From: an uncultured Alphaproteobacteria bacterium
GTDB lineage: Bacteria; Pseudomonadota; Alphaproteobacteria; Micavibrionales; Micavibrionaceae
Assembly (NCBI GenBank): GCA_934538895.1
Contig: CAKTCH010000001.1
Span: forward strand, 1 to 33,010
DNA length: 33,010 nucleotides
Direction of reading: 5' to 3'
Part shown: one piece after another, positions 8,498 to 17,040 of the stretch
Layout: each line of letters begins with the position of its first letter
How positions within the stretch are numbered: the first letter of the stretch is position 1
Made by a program: the position numbers and the translations under genes
Notes under the pieces: model-generated
Told to the model about the DNA's origin: nothing
Database searches by the model: none
The model's input: only the letters and a program-made list of their open reading frames with translations

Positions 8498-9962
8498 CGA
8501 CGACAATATCCTTGATGACGACAAGCTGAAAGAAGAGTGCGGCGTCTTCGCGATCTTCGGGCATGACGATGCCGCCGCCCTGACCGCCCTCGGGCTTCAT
8601 GCGCTTCAGCATCGCGGCCAGGAAGCTACCGGCATCGTCAGCCATGACGGTACCGATTTCTACGCCCACAGGGCGCTGGGGCTCGTCGACAAAGCCTTTG
8701 GCGAGGCCGAGACGATCAGTCGCCTGAAAGGGCATATGGCTATCGGCCATAACCGTTATGCCACCACGGGCGAAGGCAGCATACGCAACATCCAGCCGCT
8801 TTTCGCCGACCTGTCTTTCGGCGGCTTCGCTATCGCGCATAACGGCAATCTTACCAACGCGCATACGATCCGCATGGATCTGGTCGCGCGCGGGGCGTTG
8901 TTCCAGTCCACGACAGATACGGAAACGATTCTCCATCTGATGGCGGTTTCGCCGCGAAAGAGCGTCGAAGAGCGCATGATCGAAGCACTGAAAACCGTCG
9001 AGGGTGCTTATTCGCTGGTGGCGTGCGCCCGCGATCAGATAATCGGCGTGCGTGATCCGATGGGCTTCCGCCCGCTGGTGCTGGGGCGTCTGGGAACGGC
9101 GCACATACTCGCGTCCGAGACGTGCGCGCTGGATATTATCGGCGCCGATTTCGTGCGCGATATCGCGCACGGGGAAATGGTCGTCATCGATGGCAAGGGC
9201 ATCCGCAGCTCCCATCCGTTCGAGAAGCATGATTCCCGCTTCTGCGTTTTCGAATATATTTATTTCGCGCGGCCCGACAGCGCGCTGGAAGGGCGTTCAG
9301 TTTACGATGCGCGCAAGAAAATCGGCGCCGAACTGGCGCGCGAGGCGCCCGCCGCGGGGGCCGATGTCGTGGTGCCGGTCCCTGACAGCGGCGTACCGGC
9401 AGCCATCGGTTATGCCGAGGCCAGCGGCCTGCCGTTCGAACTGGGCATCATCCGCAATCATTACGTGGGCCGTACCTTTATCGAGCCGACCGACCAGATC
9501 CGTCATCTCGGCGTGAAGCTCAAGCATAATGCCAATCGCGCCTATATCGAGGGCAAGAGCGTCGTTCTCGTCGATGACTCCATCGTGCGCGGCACGACCT
9601 CGAAAAAGATCGTCGAGATGCTGCGCGCGGCGGGCGCGCGCGCGGTGCATATGCGCATCTCCAGCCCGCCGACGGCCCATAGCTGCTTTTACGGGATCGA
9701 TACGCCTTCCACGGAAGCGCTGCTGGCGCACCGCATGAGCGTCGAGGAAATCCGTGACTATATCGGCGTCGATTCGCTGGCTTATATTTCCATTCCCTCG
9801 CTCTATAAAGCGATGGGCAAAGAGGGGCGGGATGACAGGAATCCCGGTTTCTGTGATGCGTGTTTCACCGGGGATTACCCGGTGGCGCTGACCGATAATA
9901 CCTCTAATTGCGCGGGCGCGCGCGTCACGGATCTGCGCGAGCGCGCCTCCCGAAGAACTTAA
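8490..9962 (+). CDS. purF: Amidophosphoribosyltransferase (PurF)
   Basis: A 490-residue enzyme for the first committed step of purine synthesis: PRPP plus glutamine to 5-phosphoribosylamine. The N-terminal 16 residues are a propeptide, leaving the catalytic Cys17 (EECGVFAIFG) of the Ntn glutaminase domain; HNRYATTGEGSIRNIQP and AHNGNLTN follow. The C-terminal phosphoribosyltransferase domain has VVLVDDSIVRGTTSKKIV (about 356-373). Four cysteines in positions typical of Bacillus-type enzymes (in SRFCVFEY, AHSCFYG, and the CDAC pair near residue 455) indicate an oxygen-sensitive 4Fe-4S cluster and the cleaved-propeptide subtype, unlike the cluster-free E. coli enzyme. Translation is coupled to cvpA by the 8-base overlap. 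Confidence 0.97.
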   Translation: MSSDDNILDDDKLKEECGVFAIFGHDDAAALTALGLHALQHRGQEATGIVSHDGTDFYAHRALGLVDKAFGEAETISRLKGHMAIGHNRYATTGEGSIRNIQPLFADLSFGGFAIAHNGNLTNAHTIRMDLVARGALFQSTTDTETILHLMAVSPRKSVEERMIEALKTVEGAYSLVACARDQIIGVRDPMGFRPLVLGRLGTAHILASETCALDIIGADFVRDIAHGEMVVIDGKGIRSSHPFEKHDSRFCVFEYIYFARPDSALEGRSVYDARKKIGAELAREAPAAGADVVVPVPDSGVPAAIGYAEASGLPFELGIIRNHYVGRTFIEPTDQIRHLGVKLKHNANRAYIEGKSVVLVDDSIVRGTTSKKIVEMLRAAGARAVHMRISSPPTAHSCFYGIDTPSTEALLAHRMSVEEIRDYIGVDSLAYISIPSLYKAMGKEGRDDRNPGFCDACFTGDYPVALTDNTSNCAGARVTDLRERASRRT

Positions 9963-9972
9963 AGCAGCGAAC

Positions 9973-10710
9973 ATGGCAGATATAAGAAATATTGACCTGA
10001 GCGGGCGTGTCGCCCTTGTGACGGGTGCTTCGCGCGGTATTGGCGCGGCGGTGGCAAAAGCTTACGCGAAAGCGGGGGCGCATGTCATTTTGACCGCGCG
10101 TACCATGGGCGCGCTTGAGGAGGTGGATGATGCCATTCAGGCCGCGGGCGGTAAGGCTACGATTATGCCGCTCAATATGCTTGATCTCGATAAGGTCGAT
10201 GTCATGGGCCCGGCGATTGCCGAAAAATTTGGCCGTCTGGATATTGCCGTCGGGAATGCCGGGATGCTTGGCTCTCTCACCCCGCTGGGTCATGTCGATG
10301 CCAAGGAATGGCAACGCGTGATGGATTTGAACGTGAATGCGAATTTCCGTCTGATCCGTACGCTTGATCCGCTGCTGCGTGCGTCTGATGCAGGGCGCGT
10401 GATCATGGTATCCAGCTCGCTGGCGCATACGCCGCGCGCTTATTGGGGGGCTTATGCCGTGTCAAAAGCGGCGCTTGAATCTCTGGCGAAAGTTTATGCC
10501 GCTGAGACGGTGACGACGAATGTGCGCGTGAACTTGATTGATCCCGGTGCGACACGCACGGCGATGCGCGCGAAAGCCTATCCCGGTGAAGACCCGGCCA
10601 GGCCGAAAAATCCAGAAGATACGGTGCCTTTATTCCTGCAACTGGCAGCCGCATCGTGTAGTGCTCATGGCGGTGTTTACCGCGTTGATGAAACAGATGT
10701 TATTCATTAA
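9973..10710 (+). CDS. Short-chain dehydrogenase/reductase
   Basis: A 245-residue classical SDR oxidoreductase. Visible: Rossmann motif TGASRGIG (17-24), NAG (about 95-97), a catalytic Ser in MVSSSLAH (about 147), YAVSK with catalytic Tyr/Lys (about 161/165), and IDPGATRTAM (about 191-200), the PG motif. The lack of an acidic residue at the end of the second strand together with an Arg (ILTARTM) favours NADP(H). Substrate cannot be read from sequence; the ordering directly behind purF (10-base gap) is common in alphaproteobacteria and probably reflects an operon with cvpA-purF. The C-terminus is short (…YRVDETDVIH). Confidence 0.92.
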   Translation: MADIRNIDLSGRVALVTGASRGIGAAVAKAYAKAGAHVILTARTMGALEEVDDAIQAAGGKATIMPLNMLDLDKVDVMGPAIAEKFGRLDIAVGNAGMLGSLTPLGHVDAKEWQRVMDLNVNANFRLIRTLDPLLRASDAGRVIMVSSSLAHTPRAYWGAYAVSKAALESLAKVYAAETVTTNVRVNLIDPGATRTAMRAKAYPGEDPARPKNPEDTVPLFLQLAAASCSAHGGVYRVDETDVIH

Positions 10711-10778
10711 GTATCTGTTTATAAATTTAAATCTATAAAATCTTGTGTTTTGAGCATGTGGTATGTTAAAACAGGGTT

Positions 10779-11144
10779 ATGAGCGAAAAAAAATCTTCAT
10801 TCTCCCGTTTAGGAAGCCATTTCAAAATGGCTGCACGTGACGCGCGTGAAGGCGTCACGCTTCTGACCACGCGCTTTGCTACCTCTACCGAAAAGGGCTG
10901 GAGCGCTTTTGGGCATATGAATATGGTGACAGCGGTTTTGCGCGGTATTGAGTTTGCGGGTAAATCTGCGGCGCAGAATACGGGCGCAACCTGGGCGCTT
11001 TGCTCTTGCCTTATAGCGTTCAGTACTGCGGCGATAGCTTATAGCGTAGGCGGCCGCCGTGCCCGCGAAGGTCGTGAGCTTGTTGCTGAAGTCATGCGCG
11101 AGTATAACGAGAAAAACCCGCCCGCATCAACGCCTGCCCCTTAG
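10779..11144 (+). CDS. Hypothetical single-pass membrane protein
   Basis: A 121-residue protein with a basic, Ser/Arg-rich N-terminus (about 1-50, including FKMAARDAREGVTLLTTRF), one hydrophobic segment (about 70-92, TWALCSCLIAFSTAAIAYSV) and a short charged Arg/Glu-rich tail ending in Pro/Ala. No family is recognised. It is separated from the dehydrogenase by 68 AT-rich bases that may hold its own promoter, and is convergent with mscS (24 bases between stops). Coding status is supported by length, codon bias and a plausible membrane topology. Confidence 0.65.
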   Translation: MSEKKSSFSRLGSHFKMAARDAREGVTLLTTRFATSTEKGWSAFGHMNMVTAVLRGIEFAGKSAAQNTGATWALCSCLIAFSTAAIAYSVGGRRAREGRELVAEVMREYNEKNPPASTPAP

Positions 11145-11168
11145 AATTTTTCGCACTATCGGGTGTTG

Positions 11169-12029
11169 CTAGGCTCTGGTTTCCTGACGTTTTTTCTCGA
11201 TGTCTTTCATATTGACTTGCGTTTGCACTGGATACGGGATGTTGATCCCGGCTTGATCGAGTGCTTCCTTGACCGCTTTGGTCATGTCCCAGCGCAGTGC
11301 CCAATAATCTTTATTATTCGACCAAAAACGAATGATCAGATTGATTGAGAAATCAGCCATTTTATCAGCCACGACTTGCGGCCTCTTGTCTTCTGTCTTG
11401 AGGATGCGCGGGTCGCGGTCTAAAACATCTTGAATGACGCCAAAGGCCTTGGCGATGTCATCGTCATAGGAAATGCCGACCAGAATATCCTGACGGCGTT
11501 GCAGGTTGCGGCTGTAGTTGGCGATATTATTGCCCCAGATCTGCCCATTGGGCACGAAGATGTAAACATTGTCGGCGGCGGCCAGTTCAGTGCCGAACAG
11601 GCCCAGTGATTTCACCGTGCCGCCGATGCCGTTATTCACCGTGATGTAATCGCCCAGCTTGAACGGGCGCAGGATCAGCAGCATCACGCCCGCCGCGACA
11701 TTACTGAGGGTGCCTTGGAGCGCGAGGCCGATGGCCAGACCTGCCGCGCCCATCACGGCCAGCAGGCTGGCGGTCTGTACGCCGAACTCGCTCAGCATCA
11801 TTACCAGCGCCACGCCCATGACCGAGTAGCGGGCGAGGCCGGAGAGAAAATCCGCCAGCGTGGCGTCGAGACGTTTGATCTTGCGAATGCGGCTGCTGAT
11901 CCAGCGGCCGATGATCCAGCCCGCGGCCAGAATGAGAATGGCGAAGATCAGATCCATGCCCAGCGCGACAAAGGCGTCAATATGTTTTTCGAGAAACAGC
12001 ATTTCCTTGTCGATGTCGGTCTTATCCAT
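11169..12029 (-). CDS. Small-conductance mechanosensitive channel (MscS family)
   Basis: A 286-residue inner-membrane channel of the short MscS type that opens under membrane tension to release solutes on osmotic downshock. Three hydrophobic helices lie in the first ~130 residues. The pore-lining third helix is recognised from LLAVMGAAGLAIGLALQGTLSNVAAGVMLL (about 88-117), with its Gly/Ala ridge and the ALQGTLSN kink motif. Then come the cytoplasmic beta domain FKLGDYITVNNGIGGTVKSLGLFGTEL and FVPNGQIWGNNIANYSRN. The C-terminus ends IPYPVQTQVNM…, the usual conserved IPYP(Q) end. Length equals E. coli MscS (286). It is the last gene of the minus-strand yfgM-bamB-der cluster, 12 bases after der, so possibly cotranscribed. 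Confidence 0.93.
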   Translation of the reverse strand: MDKTDIDKEMLFLEKHIDAFVALGMDLIFAILILAAGWIIGRWISSRIRKIKRLDATLADFLSGLARYSVMGVALVMMLSEFGVQTASLLAVMGAAGLAIGLALQGTLSNVAAGVMLLILRPFKLGDYITVNNGIGGTVKSLGLFGTELAAADNVYIFVPNGQIWGNNIANYSRNLQRRQDILVGISYDDDIAKAFGVIQDVLDRDPRILKTEDKRPQVVADKMADFSINLIIRFWSNNKDYWALRWDMTKAVKEALDQAGINIPYPVQTQVNMKDIEKKRQETRA

Positions 12030-12041
12030 GATCTTCCTTCA

Positions 12042-13475
12042 CTAGCCTTTCACGTACGGATTCTTGCTGGTGCGCATCAGCAGGCGGATGGGCACGCCCG
12101 GCATTCCGAAGTCGCGGCGCAGCCCGTTGATGAGATAACGCTTGTAACTATCGGGGAGTTCATGCGGGTAGGAAACCCACAACGCGAATGTCGGCGGGCG
12201 GCCCTTGATCTGTGTGATATAGCGCAGGCGGTTGGTGCGGCCCCCCACCAGCGGCGGCGGGTTCTGGCTTTCCATGCTTGCGATCCAGCGGTTCATGGCG
12301 GCGGTTTTTACACGCTTGTTCCAGATTTCATGTGTTTCCAGCACGACGTCCAGCACGCGCTGCACGTTCGCGCCGCGCACGGCGGAGAGCGTGACGAACG
12401 GCACGTCCGGCACCTGCCCGAGATCGTGGACGATCTCTTCGCGGAAGGTCTTTAGATATTTTTCCTTATCCGCGATCAGGTCCCACTTGTTGAGCGCCAG
12501 CACCAGTGCGCGGCCTTCGCGCAGCACGAGGTCGGCAATGGTCTGATCCTGTTTCTCCATGCCGAGATCGGCGTCCAGCACCAGCACGACAACCTGCGCG
12601 AGGCGAATGGCGCGCAGGGAATCGTCCACCGACATCTTTTCGATATGGTTCGTGATACTCGCTTTCCTGCGCATCCCGGCGGTATCGACCAGACGCACGG
12701 GGACGCCTTTATGCTCCCACTGCACGGTGATGGCGTCGCGGGTGATACCCGCTTCCGGGCCGGTCATGGAACGCTGTTCACCGACCAGCGCGTTCAACAA
12801 GGTGGATTTGCCAGCATTGGGGCGACCGACGATGGCGATCTTGATCGATTTGATCTCGTCGGGATTTTCAGGGGGCAACAGCGCGGTAAAATCGAAATCT
12901 TCCATGCCTTCGATTTCATCGAGTGCCGCGTCGGTCAGGGTGACTTCGCGCTCGGGGGCTTCTTCCTCGATTTCTTCTTCCTCGGGGAAGTGCGCTTGCA
13001 GGGCGTAGTAAAGGTTATCGAGGCCCTCGTTATGCTCGGCGGACAGGGGCACCGGATCGCCAAAGCCCAGCGCGTAGGCTTCGCCCAGCCCGCTGATAGT
13101 GGCGCGTTCGTTCTCGCATTTGTTCGCGCCGAGGATGATGGGTTTTTTCTGGCGGCGCAGCCATTGGGCGAAATGTTCGTCCATCGGCGTCACGCCCTCG
13201 CGGCCATCGATCAGGAACAGGATCGCGTCGGCCTGTTTCAGCGCGGCTTCGGTTTGCTGGCGCATCCGGGCGGGAATGCTGTCGTCGAAGCTTTCCTCCA
13301 GGCCCGCGGTATCGATAATGCGCAGGCGGCGGTCGAACAGTTGCGCCTCGGCGTCGCGCCAGTCACGCGTGACGCCGGGCATGTCGTCGACGATGGCGAG
13401 CTTCTTGCCGGCCAGACGGTTGAACAGCGTCGATTTGCCGACATTCGGGCGGCCTACGATGGCAAGCGTGAACAT
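12042..13475 (-). CDS. der: Ribosome biogenesis GTPase Der (EngA)
   Basis: A 477-residue tandem GTPase needed for 50S subunit maturation. First G domain: GRPNVGKST (8-16), DTAGLEE, and NKCE. Second G domain: GRPNAGKST (217-225), DTAGMRRK, NKWD. The C-terminal KH-like domain carries NPPPLVGGRTNRLRYITQ and ends RKNPYV-like (…SKNPYVKG), typical of Der. An acidic linker (about residues 165-200) separates the two G domains, usual for this family. It lies between bamB and mscS on the minus strand, 11 bases downstream of bamB, with bamB-der order conserved from alpha- to gammaproteobacteria. Confidence 0.97.
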   Translation of the reverse strand: MFTLAIVGRPNVGKSTLFNRLAGKKLAIVDDMPGVTRDWRDAEAQLFDRRLRIIDTAGLEESFDDSIPARMRQQTEAALKQADAILFLIDGREGVTPMDEHFAQWLRRQKKPIILGANKCENERATISGLGEAYALGFGDPVPLSAEHNEGLDNLYYALQAHFPEEEEIEEEAPEREVTLTDAALDEIEGMEDFDFTALLPPENPDEIKSIKIAIVGRPNAGKSTLLNALVGEQRSMTGPEAGITRDAITVQWEHKGVPVRLVDTAGMRRKASITNHIEKMSVDDSLRAIRLAQVVVLVLDADLGMEKQDQTIADLVLREGRALVLALNKWDLIADKEKYLKTFREEIVHDLGQVPDVPFVTLSAVRGANVQRVLDVVLETHEIWNKRVKTAAMNRWIASMESQNPPPLVGGRTNRLRYITQIKGRPPTFALWVSYPHELPDSYKRYLINGLRRDFGMPGVPIRLLMRTSKNPYVKG

Positions 13476-13486
13476 GTGATTCCTTA

Positions 13487-14809
13487 TTATTTATAGGCTA
13501 CGAGCGTGCCGTTATCACCCAGCAGGTAAAGCATATCGCCCGCGACGACCGGGCTTATGCTGACGGACAGGCCCGAACCCCAACTGCGGATGACGTCGCC
13601 GGTTTCCGGGTTGACTTCCAGCACGCCGCCGTCGCTACCCGCGACGATCAGGCGGTTGCCGGCCAGCACGGGGCCGCTCCAGTAGATCGGGCCTGTGCGT
13701 TTTTCCGGGTTCCGGAATTTCGGCAGCGGACGCACCCAGCGGATCAGGCCGTTATCGCGGCCCATGCCGACAAGCTCGCTGTCGTTGGTGACGACGAAAA
13801 TATAATTACCCGCGATCCACGGCATTTCGGCGCCGCCGATATCGCGTTGCCAGATACGGTTGCCGGTGCGTTCATCAAGCGCGACCATGCGGTTGCCGAA
13901 GCTGACGGCGACCACAACCCCCTTATCGATCACGGGCAGGGCGCGGATGTCGGAGATGCCGCTCAGGCCGCTGGCGGCGCGAATGCCGGCAAGGTTGTCG
14001 CCCCAGGCGGCGGAACCGTTTTCAACGCGCAGGGCAAAGATTTCACCCGAAGAAAATACCGGCAGTACGATATCGCGGCTGGCGGCGGGGCTGGCGGAGC
14101 CGACCAGACCGGCGCCGCCGCTGATTCCGGCATAATCCCACAGCAGGGAACCGTCCGCCGCATTCAGGGCCAGTATCTTGTTATCCAGCGTGGTGACAAA
14201 AACGCGGTCGTCGGAAATGGTTGGCGCGGCCCGCGAAGCGGAGGGCAGCTTGCGGCGCCATACGATCTTGCCGTCCTGCGGGTTCAGCAGCAGAATCTCG
14301 TTATAGCCGTTGGTGACGTAAAGCTGGCCCCGGGAATAGGCGACGCCGCCGGTGATGACTTCGTCTTCCTCGCGTTCGCTGCCGACATAGCGTGTCCAGA
14401 CGCGGTTGCCGGTTTTCACGTCGAAGGCCGCCAGTTCGTTTTCCGTGTCGAGCGTGAAGACGCGGCCATCCACCACGATCGGCTGAGTAATCAGCGGCAG
14501 GTTTTTCTGCGTGCCCTTGCCGATGCTGGCGCTCCAGACTTTCGTCAGCGGGCCTTCGTTCAGGCTTAGATGCTGCATGGTATGGTTGGGGTAGCCGCCG
14601 GCCTGTGGCCAGAATTCGTTCTTCCATGCGTTGGGGGTAACGAATCCCTGCGCGGAAAGTGCGGCATCGTCCGGTTCCAGCCTGCGCTGCAATTCCAGGA
14701 TCGAAATGCGCTCGCCGGGCAGCGGCGCTTTATCGTCGTCGCCGGAACAGGCTGTAAGGGCGAACGGCACCAGTATACAGGCGGAGAGAATCAGGCGGCG
14801 GATTTTCAT
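13487..14809 (-). CDS. bamB: Outer membrane assembly lipoprotein BamB-like (PQQ beta-propeller)
   Basis: A 440-residue lipoprotein: signal peptide with lipobox LTAC, Cys21 the lipidated residue, followed by an Asp-rich stretch (SGDDD). The body (about 85-440) is an eight-bladed PQQ/WD-like propeller with repeated AxDxxTGxxxW-type strands (AFDVKTGNRVWTR, LLNPQDGKIVWRR, ALNAADGSLLWDY, ALDERTGNRIWQR). BamB is the propeller subunit of the beta-barrel assembly machine, in the periplasm attached to the outer membrane. Assignment rests on the propeller, the lipobox and the context between a yfgM-like gene and der, the same order as E. coli yfgM-bamB-der. A PQQ-dehydrogenase role is unlikely given the lipoprotein form. 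Confidence 0.9.
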   Translation of the reverse strand: MKIRRLILSACILVPFALTACSGDDDKAPLPGERISILELQRRLEPDDAALSAQGFVTPNAWKNEFWPQAGGYPNHTMQHLSLNEGPLTKVWSASIGKGTQKNLPLITQPIVVDGRVFTLDTENELAAFDVKTGNRVWTRYVGSEREEDEVITGGVAYSRGQLYVTNGYNEILLLNPQDGKIVWRRKLPSASRAAPTISDDRVFVTTLDNKILALNAADGSLLWDYAGISGGAGLVGSASPAASRDIVLPVFSSGEIFALRVENGSAAWGDNLAGIRAASGLSGISDIRALPVIDKGVVVAVSFGNRMVALDERTGNRIWQRDIGGAEMPWIAGNYIFVVTNDSELVGMGRDNGLIRWVRPLPKFRNPEKRTGPIYWSGPVLAGNRLIVAGSDGGVLEVNPETGDVIRSWGSGLSVSISPVVAGDMLYLLGDNGTLVAYK

Positions 14810-14815
14810 CGTAAC

Positions 14816-15523
14816 TTAGCCTTCTGCGTCGGGGGTTTGCGGCATGGCCGCATCTGCGGCGCTGATTTTCTGGCTGAATACCTGATCCAGAGCGCGGGCG
14901 CGCGTCACGACCGAGGGCGGCAGTCCGGCGGCGTCGGCCAGAACCGAGGCCAGCTGCGCGCGGGCCGCGGCATAATCATTTTTCAGGTGGGCGTTTATCA
15001 GGGCGGCCTCGATCAGGGCCTGGCTGCGCCACGGGTTCTTTTTGCCGTTCAGCAGCGGTTGCAATTGTGCGAGCAGGCTGTCGGCGTCCGCGCCCTTCGC
15101 ATCGCCCGAGAGCGTCAGGCGCACAGCCATCAGCGTCGCGAGATCGCGGTAAATCGCGGGCAGCGCCTTGTCCGCGGCTATGCTGGTGTAAAGCGCTTTG
15201 GCTTCCGCCGTTTTGTCCTGCGATACCAGAACGCCGGCGGCGGTCATCCGGGCGATGGCGCGCGGGCCTGCGCGCAGTTCCGGGGCGACTTTCTCCAGCG
15301 CGGTCGCCTGGTCCTGCTGGGTCAGGGCCTGCATCAGCAGAGCGGTATTTTCGGCATTGGCGCGCGCTTCCCAGTGGCGGTAACCGCTGATGATCCCTGT
15401 AAACAGGACGGCCAGCAGCGCGCCCGCCAGAATATAGGGGCCGTATTCCCTGAAAATCTTCTCGGTTTTTTCGCGCTTGAGAGCTTCTTCGATCTCAAGG
15501 ATCAGGTTCTGGTCAGAGGCCAT
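14816..15523 (-). CDS. YfgM-like tetratricopeptide-fold membrane protein
   Basis: A 235-residue protein with a cytoplasmic basic/acidic N-terminus (1-26, EIEEALKREKTEKIFREY), a single membrane helix (about 27-50, ILAGALLAVLFTGIISGYRHW), and a periplasmic helical domain of TPR-like hairpins rich in Ala and Leu (…AEAKALYTSIAADKALPAIYRDLATLMAVRL). This is the layout of the YfgM/DUF2133 family, the partner of PpiD at the Sec translocon in E. coli. In alphaproteobacteria the family is usually annotated as tetratricopeptide repeat protein. It starts the minus-strand operon; its stop is 6 bases from the bamB start. The promoter must lie in the gene-poor region just upstream (15524 onward). Confidence 0.85.
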   Translation of the reverse strand: MASDQNLILEIEEALKREKTEKIFREYGPYILAGALLAVLFTGIISGYRHWEARANAENTALLMQALTQQDQATALEKVAPELRAGPRAIARMTAAGVLVSQDKTAEAKALYTSIAADKALPAIYRDLATLMAVRLTLSGDAKGADADSLLAQLQPLLNGKKNPWRSQALIEAALINAHLKNDYAAARAQLASVLADAAGLPPSVVTRARALDQVFSQKISAADAAMPQTPDAEG

Positions 15524-15831
15524 TTTCCGTTCTTTCTTACATGCTTATGGAATAATGCTGAATATGGCGGCTATCATAGCCAAAACCATTGTTGAAACAA
15601 GCTTTAAGCCCCGAAGTGCGGCGATTTTCAGGCGGATATTTTGAAAGTTTCATGATGGGGATGGTTTATTCATAATCCGGATACGTGCGGTTATGGGGCA
15701 GGGAGCTGTGTTTTGTAAAAAGCCGGGACGATTGCGGCTGTGGCCATAAATTCAGGGGCCGGAAAAATAAGAATATTGAATCAAAAGATCGTGTAACGGA
15801 TTTGAAATTATTCAGGAATTTTTGGGATTAA

Positions 15832-15857
15832 ATGGAAACGGACGGTATCGTTTCCAT
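15832..15857. repeat. Perfect 9-bp inverted repeat with 8-base loop
   Basis: ATGGAAACG (15832-15840) pairs with CGTTTCCAT (15849-15857). The loop GACGGTAT plus the next CG (15841-15850) is exactly complementary to CGATACCGTC at 15983-15992, so a loop-to-downstream pairing is possible if this is transcribed. There is no T-run, so it is not a terminator. It could be an operator or part of an untranslated structured RNA. Confidence 0.6.
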
Positions 15858-16056
15858 CATGCCGGGCGCGAGCGGGAGGAGGGCCGCTATGGTCGCAGGC
15901 GGCAGGTCTTTTATTTTACCGATAATCATGGCGCAAAGTGGTGGCTTGGAAATATGCCAGAATCCTGAAAAATATTCCAATACGATACCGTCAGGAATCT
16001 GTAGTTGAGCGCGAAAACCTTAATATTGAGGGATACGCTTTATTTGCAGGGAAGCC

Positions 16057-16212
16057 CTAAATTAAATTTTTCAGCCACGTTAGTGCCTCGCCCTCACTAT
16101 CAAATTCATGAACGACATATCCTCTCGACTCGGGATAAAGCTGCTCATGTACATGAAATTTTCCGCTTGCCTTGCCGTAGCCGATATATGCGCAATCAAT
16201 CGCTCTCGTCAC
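16057..16212 (-). pseudogene. Possible small gene or gene remnant, 51 codons from GTG
   Basis: From GTG at 16212 to TAG at 16057-16059. The protein has a natural composition (…AYIGYGKASGKFHVHE… to …EGEALTWLKNLI) and its last ~10 residues resemble the EALxWL ending seen in some small STAS/SpoIIAA-like proteins, which is a loose resemblance only. A GGGG stretch lies upstream of the GTG. The open frame continues upstream to a TGA at 16267-16269 without any ATG, so it may be the 3' part of a broken gene. A second short frame on the same strand overlaps its start (from ATG near 16284 to TGA around 16201). No family is assigned. Confidence 0.3.
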
Positions 16213-16587
16213 GGTTCCAACCCCTAAAGAAAAGTCGCCAAAGACAATTCTCTGGCGACCGGGTGTTCAAAACCGTCATATTCGTAACGGCGCAGCAGCC
16301 TTTACGCCGAAGCGCTGGACATACGCCACCGCCACCCGGTCAAGAACCGAGAAGCGGCATCGTGCGATGCTATTCTTTTGGGAACGGCATCATGCTAACG
16401 GTTGATGCCAACCGCGAATATGTGGGTTTTGAAGCCCAGTCTTTTCAGATAAACGGGACATTATAAATAATATGAAGGCTGGTCAATATTTTAGATAAAA
16501 CATTGTGATCGTTAACGTCCATACCGCCCTGTCGTGCGATGGCATCCGACTTTGTTCCCGGAACAGTATTTTATGTTATACTGGGGC

Positions 16588-16941
16588 ATGGTTTTTCAGG
16601 TCATCGACAATCCTGATTTCAATAAATTCCGCGCCCGTTCCGGGTTCAGGAATGCCGAATTCCGGCTTCTGGCGGGTTTGTTCAGCCGGGCGGGTTCGGC
16701 CAAGGCTTTGCTGGATATGGCGGTGGACGTCGATTTCGACGAGGGGACCTGCACCGTCAGCTATTTCATTACCCGGTATGAGCCTTATCTGACTTTCGTC
16801 GTGCGCCATGTGGGGCCGCGGGCCAGCATGTACGAGGTTTATAAAACCGGGAAGGGGCAACTGGTTAAAAGCGGCCTGTTCATGCGCGCCTATGAGCGGC
16901 TGGAAGCGGAAATCGCGGCCCTGATGCCGCCTGCCCTGTAA
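16588..16941 (+). CDS. Hypothetical protein (117 aa)
   Basis: A small soluble protein with no signal or membrane segment. The chosen ATG (16588) is preceded by GGGG a few bases upstream; upstream in-frame starts (16573 and 16534) would add residues with poor protein character. Its composition is that of a genuine gene: LLAGLFSRAGSAKALLDMAVDVDFDEG, YFITRYEPYLTFVVRHVGP, and a C-terminal helix ARMRAYERLEAEIAAL-like stretch. I do not recognise a family. It lies 99 bases upstream of icd on the same strand, but icd probably has its own promoter and the link is not informative. Confidence 0.6.
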   Translation: MVFQVIDNPDFNKFRARSGFRNAEFRLLAGLFSRAGSAKALLDMAVDVDFDEGTCTVSYFITRYEPYLTFVVRHVGPRASMYEVYKTGKGQLVKSGLFMRAYERLEAEIAALMPPAL

Positions 16942-17040
16942 TCCGGTTTTTAGCCATACAATTTCCCCATTCGCGCTTTATATTTCCCCCGTCCTTCATT
17001 AGGATAAGCGCCAGTTAAAAACAGCTTCCGGGAGAGTCTT

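Larger units (their letters stand above)
15524..16587. other. About 1 kb with no convincing intact gene
   Basis: This stretch lies between the yfgM-like gene and the small protein at 16588. It holds: the yfgM operon promoter region; a perfect 9-bp inverted repeat (15832-15857); a short hairpin GTCGCCA/TGGCGAC (16234-16240 with 16253-16259); a minus-strand frame that looks protein-like but lacks an ATG (16057-16212); and a plus-strand frame (16005-16466) whose start half has poor protein character and whose second half overlaps the minus-strand candidate. Base composition is lower in GC than the coding regions. No tRNA, sRNA terminator or transposase remnant was found. It may be an old remnant or a non-coding RNA locus. 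Confidence 0.6.
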
